From Eurosta solidaginis (lineage: Eukaryota > Arthropoda > Insecta > Diptera > Tephritidae), in contig NC_090323.1 of assembly GCF_040869045.1 (NCBI RefSeq), forward strand, positions 176,288,083-176,352,082: DNA of 64,000 bases. Direction: 5' to 3'. The first letter of the stretch is position 1; each line of letters starts with the position of its first letter. Positions 10,595 to 21,866 of the stretch are shown here, in pieces. The position numbers and the translations under genes were made by a program. The notes under the pieces are model-generated. The model saw only the letters and a program-made list of their open reading frames with translations. It had not been told where the DNA came from and did no database searches.

Positions 10595-12238
10595 AGGTAT
10601 GAATAATGCGTTTGCGTAAATTGCTAGTAAAGGAATATGAATGCATCTTAATTATGCTTTTTATTGGGAATTACAAATTTGTGCTTTTGTATGTATGTGT
10701 GTGTACGAAGGAAAAGGTTAATCTATTTAAAAGGAGAAGGCTATCCGTTCGGAAACCATTAACTCAAAATATATGCAGACAATTTCAAACGGTTTATAAA
10801 AACAGTTGCTCAATTTTTTTATTTTAAATAGAAACACTCAAAACTTGTATTTTAGATATTAAAAATTATGTTCCCTCGATTAAGATGGTCAAGTGTGTTT
10901 GATTCCTTGAGTCTAACAATATTGTAACGATTTTTTGGGGGATTTCCGATTATTATGCACCTTTATTAACGTCCGAATCGCAGATCTTTAGAATAAATTA
11001 TTCCTACATTTAGTACTTCACAATTACAATTATCGCATTCTTCACGTACAGCGTGTTAAAATCAAATTTACTCATTATTCCTCAGCTTGCGCTGCTTTTA
11101 TACTATCGGATACCTCATTAACCCATTTCTCCTAATGCCTTTTCGATAGCATATCGATAACTTTTCGACAAATAATATAAACTTTTTCGACAAAAAATCG
11201 ATAACTTTTCGATTACATATCAATAACACGCCCATAGAAAATTAATAACACACCGATAACAAATTTTTTTAATTTTCTATAAGAAGTCGGTAATCTTTTG
11301 ATAATTTTTCGAAGAGTTTACGAAAATAAATCGATAACGTTACGAAAAAAAAAACACTCCTAAACCAAATCGAAACATTTTCGATAGAGCTTTGATATGA
11401 CTTCCATAGCTCGTACATTACTCGTCAGAAACATACCTATAACACACTTATGACTCGTCCGGCTTCGGACTGACTTCTAATCTTCACACTTACACCATAC
11501 GCTTTCGTTCCTGAGCAAAGGTTCTTGCACATTAAAAAATTATTTTGCAAAGCAAGTGCACTTTTCCTACAAGGGCTTCTATAATTTAGTCTGCTATTTC
11601 TCTTACAATGTGAAGCCAATTTCCAAGCATACATGTGCACATGCTCACATAAATACATACAAACTTATATGTATGTATATGTATCTCGTTGTATGAGAGT
11701 AATTGCTACTGAAACTGGCCTCAACTTCTTAACGCTACTAAATCCAATGCAACTGTCATTTAGAATTGTTTTCAGAATTGTAATGCGGTCAGTTGCTCTG
11801 TGCTGCATGCGCTTAATGACCAAAGACGTAGAATTGGTAGCCACCATTTCTCCTACTCCACTCGTAAGATAAATGAAGCACATTACGCTTTTGTCGCCAA
11901 TTCGAAGCGTGCACTTAGAAAAGTAAGCACACATGTACACACATATACATACATATCAATATGTTAAAGCAAACATTCAATGTCCTTGTAGGTATGTTTA
12001 AATATATGTATGCTCTCCCATAGTTGTTCTATTTATGGCTCATATTTTATAAAAAGTTTGCATATTATTGCAGTTCTCAGAAAGCTATTTACGTATAATG
12101 ATAGCACTTTCAATTAAAATCATCTTAGCCAGCTTCACTGAGGGACTCCTACAAAAACAAAACTTATTTTTTACCAAATGCTCATTAAAAATCTCACAAA
12201 GAAAAGTTCCGACACATTTCTTAAAAAAATAGCTTTTT
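10595..12238. other. AT-rich stretch with a CGATAA-motif cluster
   Basis: No gene supported. Between about 11148 and 11345 the sequence repeats variants of TCGATAACTTTTCGA. One TATCGATA, the Drosophila DRE consensus, lies at 11154-11161. Short open frames at 10606-10827 and 11437-11940 overlap on both strands and resemble nothing known. Confidence 0.45.
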
Positions 12239-13450
12239 TTGAACAATTTATTTTGTTACTGTTTTATTGCAATGTACGGCGAAAGTAGCATTGAGCCATC
12301 TAGTATGCGGCGAACAGACTGCATGATCCCGTACCTGAGCTTCGGAGGACACCTTGGGGTCAAAATAAAGCCAGTAAGTTGGAAAAAGCGTGAGAAAATG
12401 GCGGAATATACTATTTACGTGCAGACCGATGTTTCCAAATTAACGGAAACTGTCGTGTTTGCTGTTTACTCTGTCGACCTAGAAATAAGTAGATCCTACA
12501 GGCTGCCGATTCGCAGTGTCTTTCAGGTGAAAATTGTAGCCGTGATGAAAGCAGCAAAAATTTTGGAGGAAGTGTGCTAAAGTTGCAGGCACGTCAATAT
12601 ATGTATATATTGATAGTCATGCGATGGACAAGGCAACTGACAAAGTACTTCATTAAGAGGTGTCCTTGAATGCAAAAAAGCATTAGAGAGAATTTTCTCA
12701 GGAGGGACCAAATATCTATACTGGGTTTCCAACCATAACCGAAAAAAAAAACGTATTTACCATAAAATGCCGATGAGATCGCAAGGGAGGGTGCAGCACT
12801 CGGGGAATTGATGGTAGGGAAAAATAAAAAGAAGACAGGAGTTGCATACGATCAATCAAGCAGGAAAGGCGCGGACAGCAGCATGCGACTGCAAAATTTC
12901 TAATATCATGTGATAATCCTACGACTTTAGACTGACAAGACTGCTTATATCTCTTCTGACGTCACATGCTTATAAGTTAGGCCTCGTCAGTAACAACAGA
13001 TATAGAATGTGCGAACTGCAGGTAAAAACGGTTGAGCACGTTTTTTGTTCCTGTCCTGCACTTGTCCGGTAAAGACACCGGCTACTGGGAACGTCAGAGT
13101 TGCCAAAATTCTAAATTGCTATTTAGCTTTATTCCTGTCCTGCACTTATCCGGTAAAGACTCCGGCTACTAGGAACGTCAGAGTTGCCAAATTTCTAAAT
13201 TGCTATTTAGCTAGGTCGTAGAAAACTTTTAGTATTCGCTAATAGTACTGAGATATTGTGTAACATAAGTCCAGGTACCTGTTGGGGTTTTCCGTTTGGT
13301 CGACAGACAAATTCGGGTAACACTATTGACACAATCAGTCTATGTCCGGTTTTTATTGACCAGCCAGTTCAACATAACCTAACCTATTGAAATGTACCAA
13401 AATTCGGAAATTTAGGTCAGATTTTTATAAACATTAACTGATAGTAATTT
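12239..13450 (+). pseudogene. Non-LTR retrotransposon RNase H and 3' end, decayed
   Basis: The frame at 12239-12580 reads like an RNase H domain: a degenerate 'YVQTDVSKL' where Y/FTDGSKL is usual, then 'VYSVDLEISRSYRLP' and 'SVFQVKIVAVMKAAKIL'. Continuing with frameshifts come 'YIDSHAMDKAT' near 12605 and 'NADEIAREGAALGEL' near 12767. A C-terminal zinc-binding-like stretch 'CELQVKTVEHVFCSCPAL' lies near 13012-13066. This order (RNase H followed by a Cys/His tail) is known in the I, R1 and LOA groups of non-LTR elements. Several stops and shifts make it non-functional. The region ends in TAACCTAACCT near 13373-13384. It may be related to the ORF1 fragment at 20365-21800, but that is not shown. 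Confidence 0.65.
13048..13213 (+). repeat. 84-bp tandem duplication
   Basis: Two adjacent copies begin TTCCTGTCCTGCACTT at 13048 and 13132, with a few mismatches. They duplicate the end of the Cys/His coding stretch and the following 3' region of the non-LTR fragment. Confidence 0.9.
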
Positions 13451-14081
13451 GAACGTTAAGTAACATTCCATTCCAAGTTAAAATGACATTCAAATCAGCA
13501 ATAATGAGTCCAATACATAGGCAGGTGTGAGTAACTATTTTATACCAAATAATAATAAAAGTGTTACGTATACACACCGGTGGCATCCCTTCGTGTTGTA
13601 CGGATATATTTACGGGTAATACCCTTAAAAAAACTCGAAACTATTGTGCTCGAACTGAAGAAAAGGATAAAATTGGTAAGTATTTTCGTAGGGGTAGAAA
13701 AAAAACTTGTTCGAAACAAGAAGACCTATCCGAGCAAAGACCACCTGTCCAAAAGTAGCCATAAATGTATAAAGAGGACCTGTCGAACAGAGTTTTTAAA
13801 GAATGCAATTACCCCTGAGGGCAACCCATGCATTCACATTGCTGAACTAACACTTTTGGATTCCAACCTTAATTCCTTTTTGTGAATAAAAAGTTAAAAT
13901 AAAAAGTTTTTCCGGATTATCTATTCTTTTTTTATGCCGTGGAATGCATTTATTGGATTACAATACTCAGAAGAATGCAATCCGCAATTCTTTGCATTCT
14001 TTTGTGTGACTTAAACTACATCTACATTTGGCTTGTATAATGACGGAATTGTTTTATTAGTTCAGAAATTTAAAAAACTAA
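13451..14081. other. Unassigned stretch, two overlapping short ORFs
   Basis: Open frames at 13561-13758 and 13580-13885 overlap in different registers. The longer one (101 residues, lysine-rich) contains 'CIKRTCRTEFLKNAI' but resembles no family I recognise. Overlap in two frames argues against a conserved gene. Confidence 0.3.
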
Positions 14082-14127
14082 TAAATTTCATTCAGGCTTG
14101 GGACCCACCACGTAAAACCACACTCCA

Positions 14128-14745
14128 ATGAAATATAACAACAAACCTTGGATAAATACACTCTCTATTGATGACGGCCATGGCAAACGTTTGAAGGACA
14201 ATGAATTGAGGGCATGCACCTGGAACGTCCGCTCCCTGAATGGGATTGGTGCAGATGCCCGGCTGGTTGATGTCCTCGTCAAAGCAAAATCTGACATCAC
14301 CGCCATCCAAGAAATGCTTTGAACGAAGCAAGAAAGAAAGAAGATCAAAAATTTTCACATATATTGGAGTGGCCATATGAATAAGCGCAGTTTCGGCGTC
14401 AGATTCGTGGTGGGAGAGAGACTTTGTCGCCAAGTGCTGGCGTTCACGCCTGTGGACGAGCGTCTCGACGCTATCCGAATAAAAACAAATTTTTTTAATA
14501 TATCATTTATACGCATCCATACGGCGACAGAGGAGAAAGACGATGATGCGAAAGATACTTTTTATGAACAATTAGAACGCACATACGAGCGCTGCCGCCG
14601 TCATGATATAAAAGTCGTGCTTGGCGACTTTAACGCCAGGGTGGGCAAAGAAGGTGTTTTTGGCGCTACATTCGGAAAGTTCAGCCACACAATGAAACTT
14701 CTCCTAACGGACTGATGCTGATTGACTTTGCCGGTGCTCGAGAGG
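14128..14745 (+). pseudogene. RTE endonuclease domain, frameshifted
   Basis: The N-terminal part reads 'ACTWNVRSLNG...DARLVDVLVKAKSDITAIQEM', the start of an exonuclease-endonuclease-phosphatase fold with the TWN and QE motifs. After a frameshift near 14320 a second frame (14377-14715) reads 'SFGVRFVVGERL' and 'VVLGDFNARVGKEGVFG', which contains the catalytic GDFNA block. This enzyme nicks target DNA to prime reverse transcription. The final part of the domain, normally 'DSDHYLVAAK', is missing. The sequence jumps at about 14745 from 'LIDFAGA' to the linker, so a deletion removed the end of the domain. Confidence 0.8.
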
Positions 14746-15870
14746 AGTTGTGAACGCTATCGTGAGTTGAAAAGGGAAGCAAGACGCCTTTTCAGGATGA
14801 AAAAAGCAGAAGCAGAAAGGCGTGAGTGCGAGGAGCTTAAGCTGCTAGCCACCAGGAATAACGCCCGAAAATTCTACCAAAAAATACGGCGACAGACGGA
14901 AGGTTTTAAGACCGGGGCAAACTCCTGAAGGAATGAAAACGGCGACGTTGTAACTGATGTCCAGAGAGTGCTTAGATTATGGAGGGAATACTTCTCTGCT
15001 CTCCTAAATGGAGGCAGCAATTCACCGCGCAGAGATGAAGAACCCGATCCCGCAATCGATGATGATGGAATATATGTCCACCCGCCCGATTATGACGAAG
15101 TTAGAATAGCAATAACCAGATTGAAAAACAACAAAGCCGTGGGCGCTGATGGATTGCCTGCGGAGCTATTCAAGTACGGCGGCGAGGAGACGGTTGGAAT
15201 CTAAGTGTTCTTTGCCCAGTCCACAAGAAGGGGGATACTGCAAAATGCACCAGCTATCGTGGAATCAGCCTTCTTAGTATCGCATATAAGGTCCTTTCAA
15301 GTGTATTGTGCGAAGATTGAAGCCCACCGTGAACCGGCTGATTGGACCTTATCAGTGCGGCTTCAGACCTGGTAAATCTACCATCGACCAGATTTTCACA
15401 ATGCGCCAAATCTTGGAAAAAAACCCGTGAAAAGAGAATCGACACACATCACCTCTTCGTCCATTTTAAAGCCGCCTTCGACAGCACGAAAAGGAGCTGC
15501 CTATATGCCGCTATATCTGAATTTGGTTTCCCCGCAAAACTTATACGGCTGTGCAAAATGACGTTGAGCAACACTATCAGCTCAGTCAGAATTGGGAAGG
15601 ACCTCTCCGAGCCGTTCTAAACTAAACGAGGTTTCAGACAGGGTGACTCCCTATCGTGGGATTTCTTTAATTTGATGCTGGAGAAAATTATACTAGCTGC
15701 AGAACTTAACCGCACTGGAACAATATACTATAAAAGCGTGCAATTACTGGCATATGCTGATGACATTGATATCATCGGCTTAAACACCCGCGCTGTTAGT
15801 TCTGCTTACTCCAAACTGGAAAAAGAAGCGGTAAAGATGGGTTTGATGGAGAATTAGGACAAAGCGAAGT
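14746..15870 (+). pseudogene. RTE reverse transcriptase, broken
   Basis: A charged linker (14746-14928, 'RYRELKREARRLFRMKKAEAE') precedes the polymerase. Recognisable RT blocks are 'ITRLKNNKAVGADGLPAELFK' near 15112-15174, 'GPYQCGFRPGKSTIDQIF' near 15342-15400, 'FKAAFDSTKRSCLYAAI' near 15468-15516, 'TKRGFRQGDSLS' near 15622, and the catalytic 'LLAYADDIDIIG' near 15744. The YADD motif is intact. Stops occur at the end of the block near 15620 and at about 15855. A deletion near 15195 removed about 25 residues. It copies element RNA at the nicked target in active relatives; this copy cannot. Confidence 0.8.
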
Positions 15871-16556
15871 ACCTGCTGTCATCGAGCAAAGAGTCAGCGC
15901 ATACGCGCCTTGGCAACCATGCTACTGTTGGCACCCATAATTTCGAAATAGTAAAAGACTTCGTTTATTTGGGAACCAGCATCAACACTAGCAACAACAT
16001 CAGCACTGAAATCCAGCGAAGAATCAATTTAGCCAATAAATGCTACTTTGGACTAGGTAGGCAATTGAAAAGTAAAGTCCTCCCTCGGCGAACGAAAATC
16101 ATACTCTACAAGTCACTTATCGTACCCGTCCTGCTATATGGGGCAGAAGCATGGACCATGACAACAGCAGATGAAGCGGCTTCGGGAGTGTTCGAGAGAA
16201 AAGTTCTTCGAAAAGTTTATGGACCTCTACGCGTTGGCGATGGCGAGTACCGAAGAAGATTTAATGATGAGCTGTACGAGCTATACGCAGATATCAACAT
16301 ATTCCAGCGAATTAAAATGCAGCGGCTGCGCTGGCTAGGCCATGTTATGCGAATGAAAGATGATGCTCCGGCCAAGAGAGTGTTTCTATCGGAACCCGCC
16401 TATGGAAGCAGAGGTAGAGGGCGGCCCCCACTCCGTTGGAAGGACCAGGTGGAAAACGATTTAAACTCCCTTGGTGTGACCAATTGGCGCCGGTTGGCGG
16501 AGCGAAGGAGCGACTGGCGCGCCTTGTTGGACGGCCATAACCGTTTAGACGGTTAA
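15871..16556 (+). pseudogene. RTE C-terminal domain
   Basis: The 195-residue open frame 15969-16556 reads 'RRINLANKCYFGLGRQLKSK', 'YGAEAWTMTTADEAASGVFE', 'RIKMQRLRWLGHVMRM', 'GRGRPPLRWKDQVENDL' and 'NWRRLAERRSDWRALLD'. The GRGRP-x-RW-x-D and 'DW' end is characteristic of RTE proteins. It is the longest uninterrupted piece of the element and ends 16 bp before the TAAG tail. Confidence 0.85.
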
Positions 16557-16585
16557 GCGCCAATTAAGTAAGTAAATTTCATTCA

Positions 16586-17439
16586 TACTTATATGTTTGT
16601 TTGTAGTAAATGATATGATGATGCTTTTGAATTTTGAGGAATGCAAAAAGGAATAATTAGTCCGGATTAACAAAAAGGAATTACGACTTAAAAAAGTTTA
16701 TTCATCATTCTAAATTCAATGTATTCCTTAACAACTCTGCTGTCGAGCCATATCTATAAAGGCATAAAACTGATGTTTGTGAGGTCATATATGGAATATA
16801 TCCGGAACCATTTTGAGATACATTTTTGACTTTGTCGGTATCATTTCGAGACATTTTGCAGTATTTTTGGGAACATTTCAGTGCTATAGTATTTTGATTT
16901 CGGGACTATTGCTGATTTTTTTTTGAGATTTTTTAGATACCGTTTTTATATAATTTTGAGAATGTGTTGCAGAGCATTTTGAGATTATACACATTGCAAT
17001 TTCGGTATTATTTAGGTACTACCTTGGGAATATTTCGAGATAAATTGGGGATGGTATAAGCAACATTTTCGTTTTAATATTGGAACTATTTTTGATTTAT
17101 TTTGGTAGGTCTCTGTAAAATTCATATATGACTCCGAAAAGCTATAAAGCTGTTATAACCAACGGCTTTTTCTCGGCATCCTATTGGATCGGTTTAGACT
17201 TTTTACCAATAACAACAGTTATACAAATTTACCGGTTTTTTATCAGCGAAATATGCATGCGCAATCATTTTATTATTGGAACGATATCAATTTGTTATCG
17301 AAAAAACATCGGCTTGGTATCAAATAGCCATCGATTTGTTATTGGAAGTTGGTCGACCGGTGATAGAAAAGTAATCGATTTATTTCCAAAAATTTATCGA
17401 TTTGCTATACAAATGTTATCGTGATGTTATCGAAGTATT
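16586..17439. other. Degenerate TTTCGGGA/TTTTGAGA-type repeat, no gene
   Basis: From about 16780 to 17130 the DNA repeats loose variants of ATTTTGAGA and ATTTCGGGACTATT every 20-50 bp. From 17280 to 17420 it repeats TATCGATTTGTTAT-like strings. The open frame at 17128-17424 lies in this low-complexity DNA and is not supported as a gene. Confidence 0.5.
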
Positions 17440-17585
17440 CTTATCGAGATGGTCGGGCAGTACCGTAATGGTGCTTTTTATCCGAATGTACCGGATCTGA
17501 ATCCACCAAAGGACCATCCACTTTGGTAACACTCCCAAAAAACCTACGGGGAGTGTCCTTATTGCTTAAACAACAACAATAAATT
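17440..17585 (+). mobile_element. Probable non-LTR 3' tail fragment
   Basis: The stretch contains ACTCCCAAAAAACCTACGGG, then GAGTGTCCTTATTGC, and ends AAACAACAACAATAA near 17569-17583. The CAA-repeat end is typical of 3' tails of some insect non-LTR elements. There is no coding sequence to name the family. Confidence 0.4.
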
Positions 17586-17655
17586 TTTTTGCTCGCAACG
17601 TGCTCTTTTCAGACTTTCAACCATTAGATTAAAAATACTCGTATCAGTTTGAAAG

Positions 17656-18064
17656 CAAGTAAGGAAGGCTTAGTTCGGGTGTAACCGAACCTTACATACT
17701 CAGTTGCCAAACAATTGCAAAACTTTTAAATTACCCTCTTTTAAAAGTGGACGGTGCCATGCTCATTGCCCACAATTTTTCTAATTTTCTTGAGATATCC
17801 GTCTTTGGTAATGAATTATCGCACTTTTTCGGTTTATCGAAATTTTCGATATCGGAAAAATTTCCGTGATTATAGTCCAATTTCGTTCATTTTAAATAGC
17901 GATCTGGAGTGAATGCCCAGGAATTTGCGTACCATATTTCATTGAGGTACCTCAAAATTTACTCAAGTTATCGTGTTTACGGACAGACGGGCTGAGGGAC
18001 GGACGGACATGGCTAAATGAATTTCTTTTTTCGCACAGATCATTTTGATATATAGACATGGACA
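17656..18064 (-). mobile_element. HINE-like element, copy B (truncated)
   Basis: In minus orientation this is the 3' end of the same family as copy A. It begins CAAGTAAGGAAGG at 17656, with hairpin GTTCGGGTGTAACCGAAC at 17673-17690 and subterminal ATACTCAGTTG at 17696-17706. It then runs through part of the core, including the GGACGGACATGGCT block near 17998-18011, and stops near 18064. The 5' terminus and the tandem array are missing. It abuts the decayed piggyBac. Confidence 0.7.
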
Positions 18065-18089
18065 AGGCTTACCACGTATATACTGCTTT

Positions 18090-18903
18090 ATTCCCACAGG
18101 CGCCTTTTAAATGGAATAATCTGTTCATCAACACAAAGGACTTCCTCCAGTTCTTGTTCCACTAACCGTTTCCGAATAAAATCCATTATATGTAGATCTT
18201 ACGCTATATAATTTATCTTGGGTTTGTGGGGGTAGACTAATATCCACTGAACGCAAATGTATTCAGAGCCAATAAGAACGTTTACGTGTTAATAATGGTA
18301 GTGCTGAACTTCCGAATTTCCCCAGGACTAGTCGGTCGAAAGTTTGATTTTTCTGCGCACCATAAAGATTAGTGAAGTTGGATGCATCTTCAAAATACTG
18401 AGGCAAGTATTTTTTGAAATACTCGTACTCACTTTTGACCCCACAGGTGGGGTAAAATTAAAATTAGCAATTTGGCCATTACTGCGGGAGTGCCTCCATT
18501 TAATATCACTTTTCTGCGTTCTACATGGCTAATAAAAACATTAATTTCCCGCTTCCTCTTCTGGTGTACTTGTTTCCGTAGTAGAAAACTGAAAATGAAC
18601 GCAGTACTCTTACGAAGAAAAACTCATTTTGTGGAGCATTCTCTTCGCTCCTTATTGAGGATGGTGTTGAAAAAGTGGAAAATTGAGGGCATTCATCTGA
18701 TTGATTTTCAAATGCTGGACTCAGCGCTCGTTCGATTTCACTTTTCTCACAACTCGTGTCCTCACTTCCCACCTCTTCATCTCCTTCATAACGATTCCTA
18801 GTTAGAAATCAATTTCATCAATATCCGACTCATCGTCGAAATCTAAGAAATTATATAGAAGGTCAAATATCTCGTTTCCTGACAGCACTCTTTGCCTAGC
18901 CAT
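18090..18903 (-). pseudogene. piggyBac-like transposase remnant (copy 3)
   Basis: A minus-strand ATG at 18903-18901 opens 'MARQRVLSGNEIFDLLYNFL' and continues into an acidic run 'DFDDESDIDEIDF', the typical acidic N-terminus of piggyBac transposases, before a stop. Further downstream fragments read 'PQYFEDASNFTNLYGAQKNQ' (near 18380-18320) and 'RKRLVEQELEEVLCVDEQII', followed by 'PFKRRL' (near 18181-18095). The last matches the conserved region containing a catalytic aspartate (VDEQ-x-x-P-x-K). Stops and frameshifts separate the pieces. The C-terminal part is lost where HINE copy B begins. ATGTCC and GGACAT form an inverted pair at 18960-18979 upstream of the start. Confidence 0.65.
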
Positions 18904-18960
18904 TATAACTTTTGCCTAAGTAATAATATCTTCCCTTAACTCACAACTCTTGACTACTCA

Positions 18961-20364
18961 TGTCCATTATAAAGGACATAAGGTTTTATGTTTTTAGAAA
19001 ACTTACCTGAATTCCAATCATCTCCCACTTACAACAGTTCAAAAAGAGAATTTCGAGCTAAAAAAAATCGTTGGTACAAGTAAACATAAAAACTTTGTAT
19101 GATAAAGAATTAAAGAACCAACACACCAAATATAATATTGAAATCCTCCTTCACAAAAGCCGGCACAATACCGACAAAATTTTAAATCAATTAGCGGGAA
19201 TATTATTTTCATACTCGCATTAAACCACTAGGCCCGTTTTCACTAAAAATAATGGTTAAAAGTTTTAAATTCAAAATAAGAGTCACTTCAAAATCATGTC
19301 CAAAGCAGTGGACGTCAGTAGCGAAAGGGTCAATAAAGTTGGACCAAATCTTATCCGTTTTTGAAATTTTTTATTTGTTTTCTATGATTTTTTATTACCA
19401 TTACATACTCAATAGCGCAACCTTTACTTATAGGTGGAACTTATTTTAACCAGTCATATGTAAATGTTCCTTCTCATTGCTTTCCGCAGTTAAGATATTG
19501 AACCTACTTATGTATGCGTACCAACATAAAAAATAGCACACCCCTAAATACGATAATAAAACTATATTCGTTTTTTCTCACTGACCTTTCGCTTTGCTAG
19601 TGCAGCCGTCTAACTGTTCTAATACGTATTTATCAAAAAATAATATTATTCTGACATTTCCATACTAAGATTATTAATGCCAAATCGAAAGGAATTAACA
19701 TAAATTACAGTTGAATGCAATTCATGTGTTGGGCTTAACCTAAATATTCAATGGCATTACCATTTTCCCATATCGAAATTTAACATTCGACATAATTCAA
19801 ATAATCAAACAATCACAGAAAAATTCTTCTATGTACATAATTCATATACCCTTGCCGAATTTTCATTCTCCTTTCACATTCATATTTATGGGCACATTTA
19901 TATTTACATCGCTTTGTTACGTTCGTACGTGCAATTCACATCCACTTTTTCAACTCATTACAATTCAGCAGTGCTTCTCTTTATGCATACATACATATAC
20001 ACATACGCACCCATTGAACAATAACTGCAAAAATCGTTTCATCAATGCCATCTTAGTAGCCGAGGGTGACACCTCGTCGAAACGGCTGGTGGGCTAATAT
20101 CGTCTTCGTCTCCGTCTCGTTAAAACCTTGTCAGATCTCCATGTACGTTCGAAGCCACGTCACAATTAAGTTGGCGGTGCAGGCTCAGTTGAGATGACTT
20201 CTGACTTACGCCGGATTCTGGCTCTGAACACAGACTCTCATAAGGAACTGTGTGAACCCTCGCGTGGCCTCCTTGCACATGCAAAGATAACCACGGGAAT
20301 CTAAAACAGCGACTGCACATGGGGCGGAGATAGCGGCTTGGAGCGGAGACCCAACTGAAAAGAA
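18961..20364. other. Unassigned stretch; possible 5' UTR of next element
   Basis: 18961-20040 is AT-rich with no supported gene. From about 20040 the DNA becomes GC-richer (for example near 20065-20360) and may be the 5' untranslated region of the non-LTR element whose ORF1 starts at 20365. No element boundary could be fixed. Confidence 0.4.
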
Positions 20365-21800
20365 ATGAGCCAAACAATTGAAGCGCGTAAAAGTAACGAT
20401 GTTAATGATAGCGGCTTAACCGTTTTTCAAAGGAGCAGCAAGGTACTCCGATCGACGTTGTTAAAAGCCGTTACCAATGCGACAATAGCACCAGCAGAGA
20501 AACAAGGTGGCGCGTCAGCAATGGCCAGGGACACCCCACGGCGAACGCAAGGGGGGATAAAAGCTAGAGAAAGCAGTAGGAAATTAGATGCCACCCCATC
20601 TACCCCTGGACAGCAAGATGACGGCAATGACGGGCGGGAAACCTCCGTATGCGGTGCATCACCGGGGAGGACAAGTCAAGTTGACCTCCTCGAGTATGCA
20701 AGAGTTGTGCTGCGCAGCATGCAGGCTGCAGCGACCAAACAGAAAAATGTGTCGATGGACATAAAGAACGGCAGGTAAAAGCGCAGAGTACACCGAACCG
20801 AAAGCGGCTCGTGGGAACAAAATAGCAGAAACGAACTCTGGCTCGCAACCGGGGGCCTCGGAGGCCGAGAAAAAGTGCGATGAGGGTTCTGAGAAGACAA
20901 TCTCGGGCGAGGCCTGGACGACCGTAAGGAACCGGAAAGCCAAACCACGCCCTGTGAAAGAACAAAGGACACCACCTGGGCAAGCCAAGAAGGCAAAAAG
21001 AATAGGCAAGTCCAGAGACAGACGGGCCGCAACTTTCGTAGTTAGACCAGCCCAGGAAAGAACTACGCGGAAGTCGTAGGAGCTATCCGGCGCGAGCTTT
21101 GGCCTGAAGATACAGGGACCATCATACGCTCCGTACGAAAAACCAAATCCGGGAGTGTACTTATCTAAACTGCACGATGTGGCGATAAATCAGCGTTCAT
21201 CCAAGTGATAGGAAGCGCTGTTGGAGAAGCGGGCGAAACCAAGCAGCTTACACGGCGAATGCGGATAGAGGTGCTGGGCATGGAATATCTGGCAACCGCC
21301 GAAGAAGTTGCTGAGGCTGTTAGGAAAGCTGCTGGCGGGGAAATGACGGGAAAGGTCCGTGTGTCTGTTTTCTCGGCAAACCAGCGTGAACAGAAGATGA
21401 CAGCCATTGAAGTGGACGAAGCTGTTGGCGTCCTTTTACTAGCCAAGGGCAAGATCTGTAGCTGGCTGCAATGCAGGCTTAGACAAAGGGTAGACGTGCA
21501 GCGATGCTTCAGGTGTCTAGGCTACTGACACCAAAAAGCAGACTGCATAGGCCCTGATAGAAGCAGTGCTTGCTGGAAGTGTGGACTGAGTGGCCACCAT
21601 GCCTCGGCCTGCACGGAAACTCCAAAGTGCTTTTTATGCCAGTCAGAGAAGATCGACCACCTTCTCGGGTCTGGAGCATGCAGCACATTCAGGGAGGCAC
21701 TCGCTGCCGCAAAGGTCAAACAGGCGCGCAAGTGACCAGGTTCATCCAAGGCAACCTGAACCGAAGCAGGTTAGCCGATAGTCTGCTGGACCAACTGGTT
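20365..21800 (+). pseudogene. Non-LTR retrotransposon ORF1 (gag-like), with start of ORF2
   Basis: ORF1 opens at 20365 with a 137-residue polar N-terminal part. After frameshifts a weak 'WPEDTGTIIRSVRKTKSGSV' block lies near 21098-21160. The frame at 21205-21528 reads 'MRIEVLGMEYLATAEEVAEA' and ends in the first of three zinc knuckles. The knuckles read 'CFRCLGY' then a stop, 'HQKADC', then 'CWKCGLSGHHASAC' and 'CFLC' near 21512-21642. The TGA stands where a glycine codon is expected in GYGH. Such proteins bind element RNA. Near 21738 'FIQGNLNRSRLADSLLDQL' matches the start of ORF2 endonucleases in the R1/LOA/I group, where the copy breaks off. The clade beyond that group is not certain. Confidence 0.7.
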
Positions 21801-21807
21801 CATGATG

Positions 21808-21866
21808 AGATGATTCAATGATAACGATAATGATAATGATGATTATAATATTACTGATAATGAAAA
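21808..21866 (+). repeat. GATAAT-type low-complexity tract
   Basis: Irregular GATGAT/GATAAT repeats directly follow the last ORF2 codons, marking where the non-LTR copy ends. Confidence 0.85.

Larger units (their letters stand above)
14095..16572 (+). mobile_element. RTE-clade non-LTR retrotransposon, internally deleted
   Basis: The element is bounded by direct repeats of TAAATTTCATTCA (14082-14094 and 16573-16585), a 13-bp target-site duplication. The order is endonuclease, linker, reverse transcriptase and the RTE-type C-terminus, ending in a TAAG-rich tail (16563-16573). There is no RNase H. At 2478 bp it is shorter than usual because of deletions near 14745 and 15195. Frameshifts and stops break it into several pieces. 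The same family appears at 1-415, 59649-60983 and perhaps 61890-62575. Confidence 0.85.

Noticed and set aside
13561..13885. Possible small host gene
   Set aside because: Two frames overlap, composition is lysine-rich, and no splice or family evidence exists; it is left as an unassigned stretch.
20427..21032. Overlapping minus-strand frames of 66-127 residues
   Set aside because: They lie antisense to the non-LTR ORF1, which has zinc knuckles and a matching ORF2 start on the plus strand.
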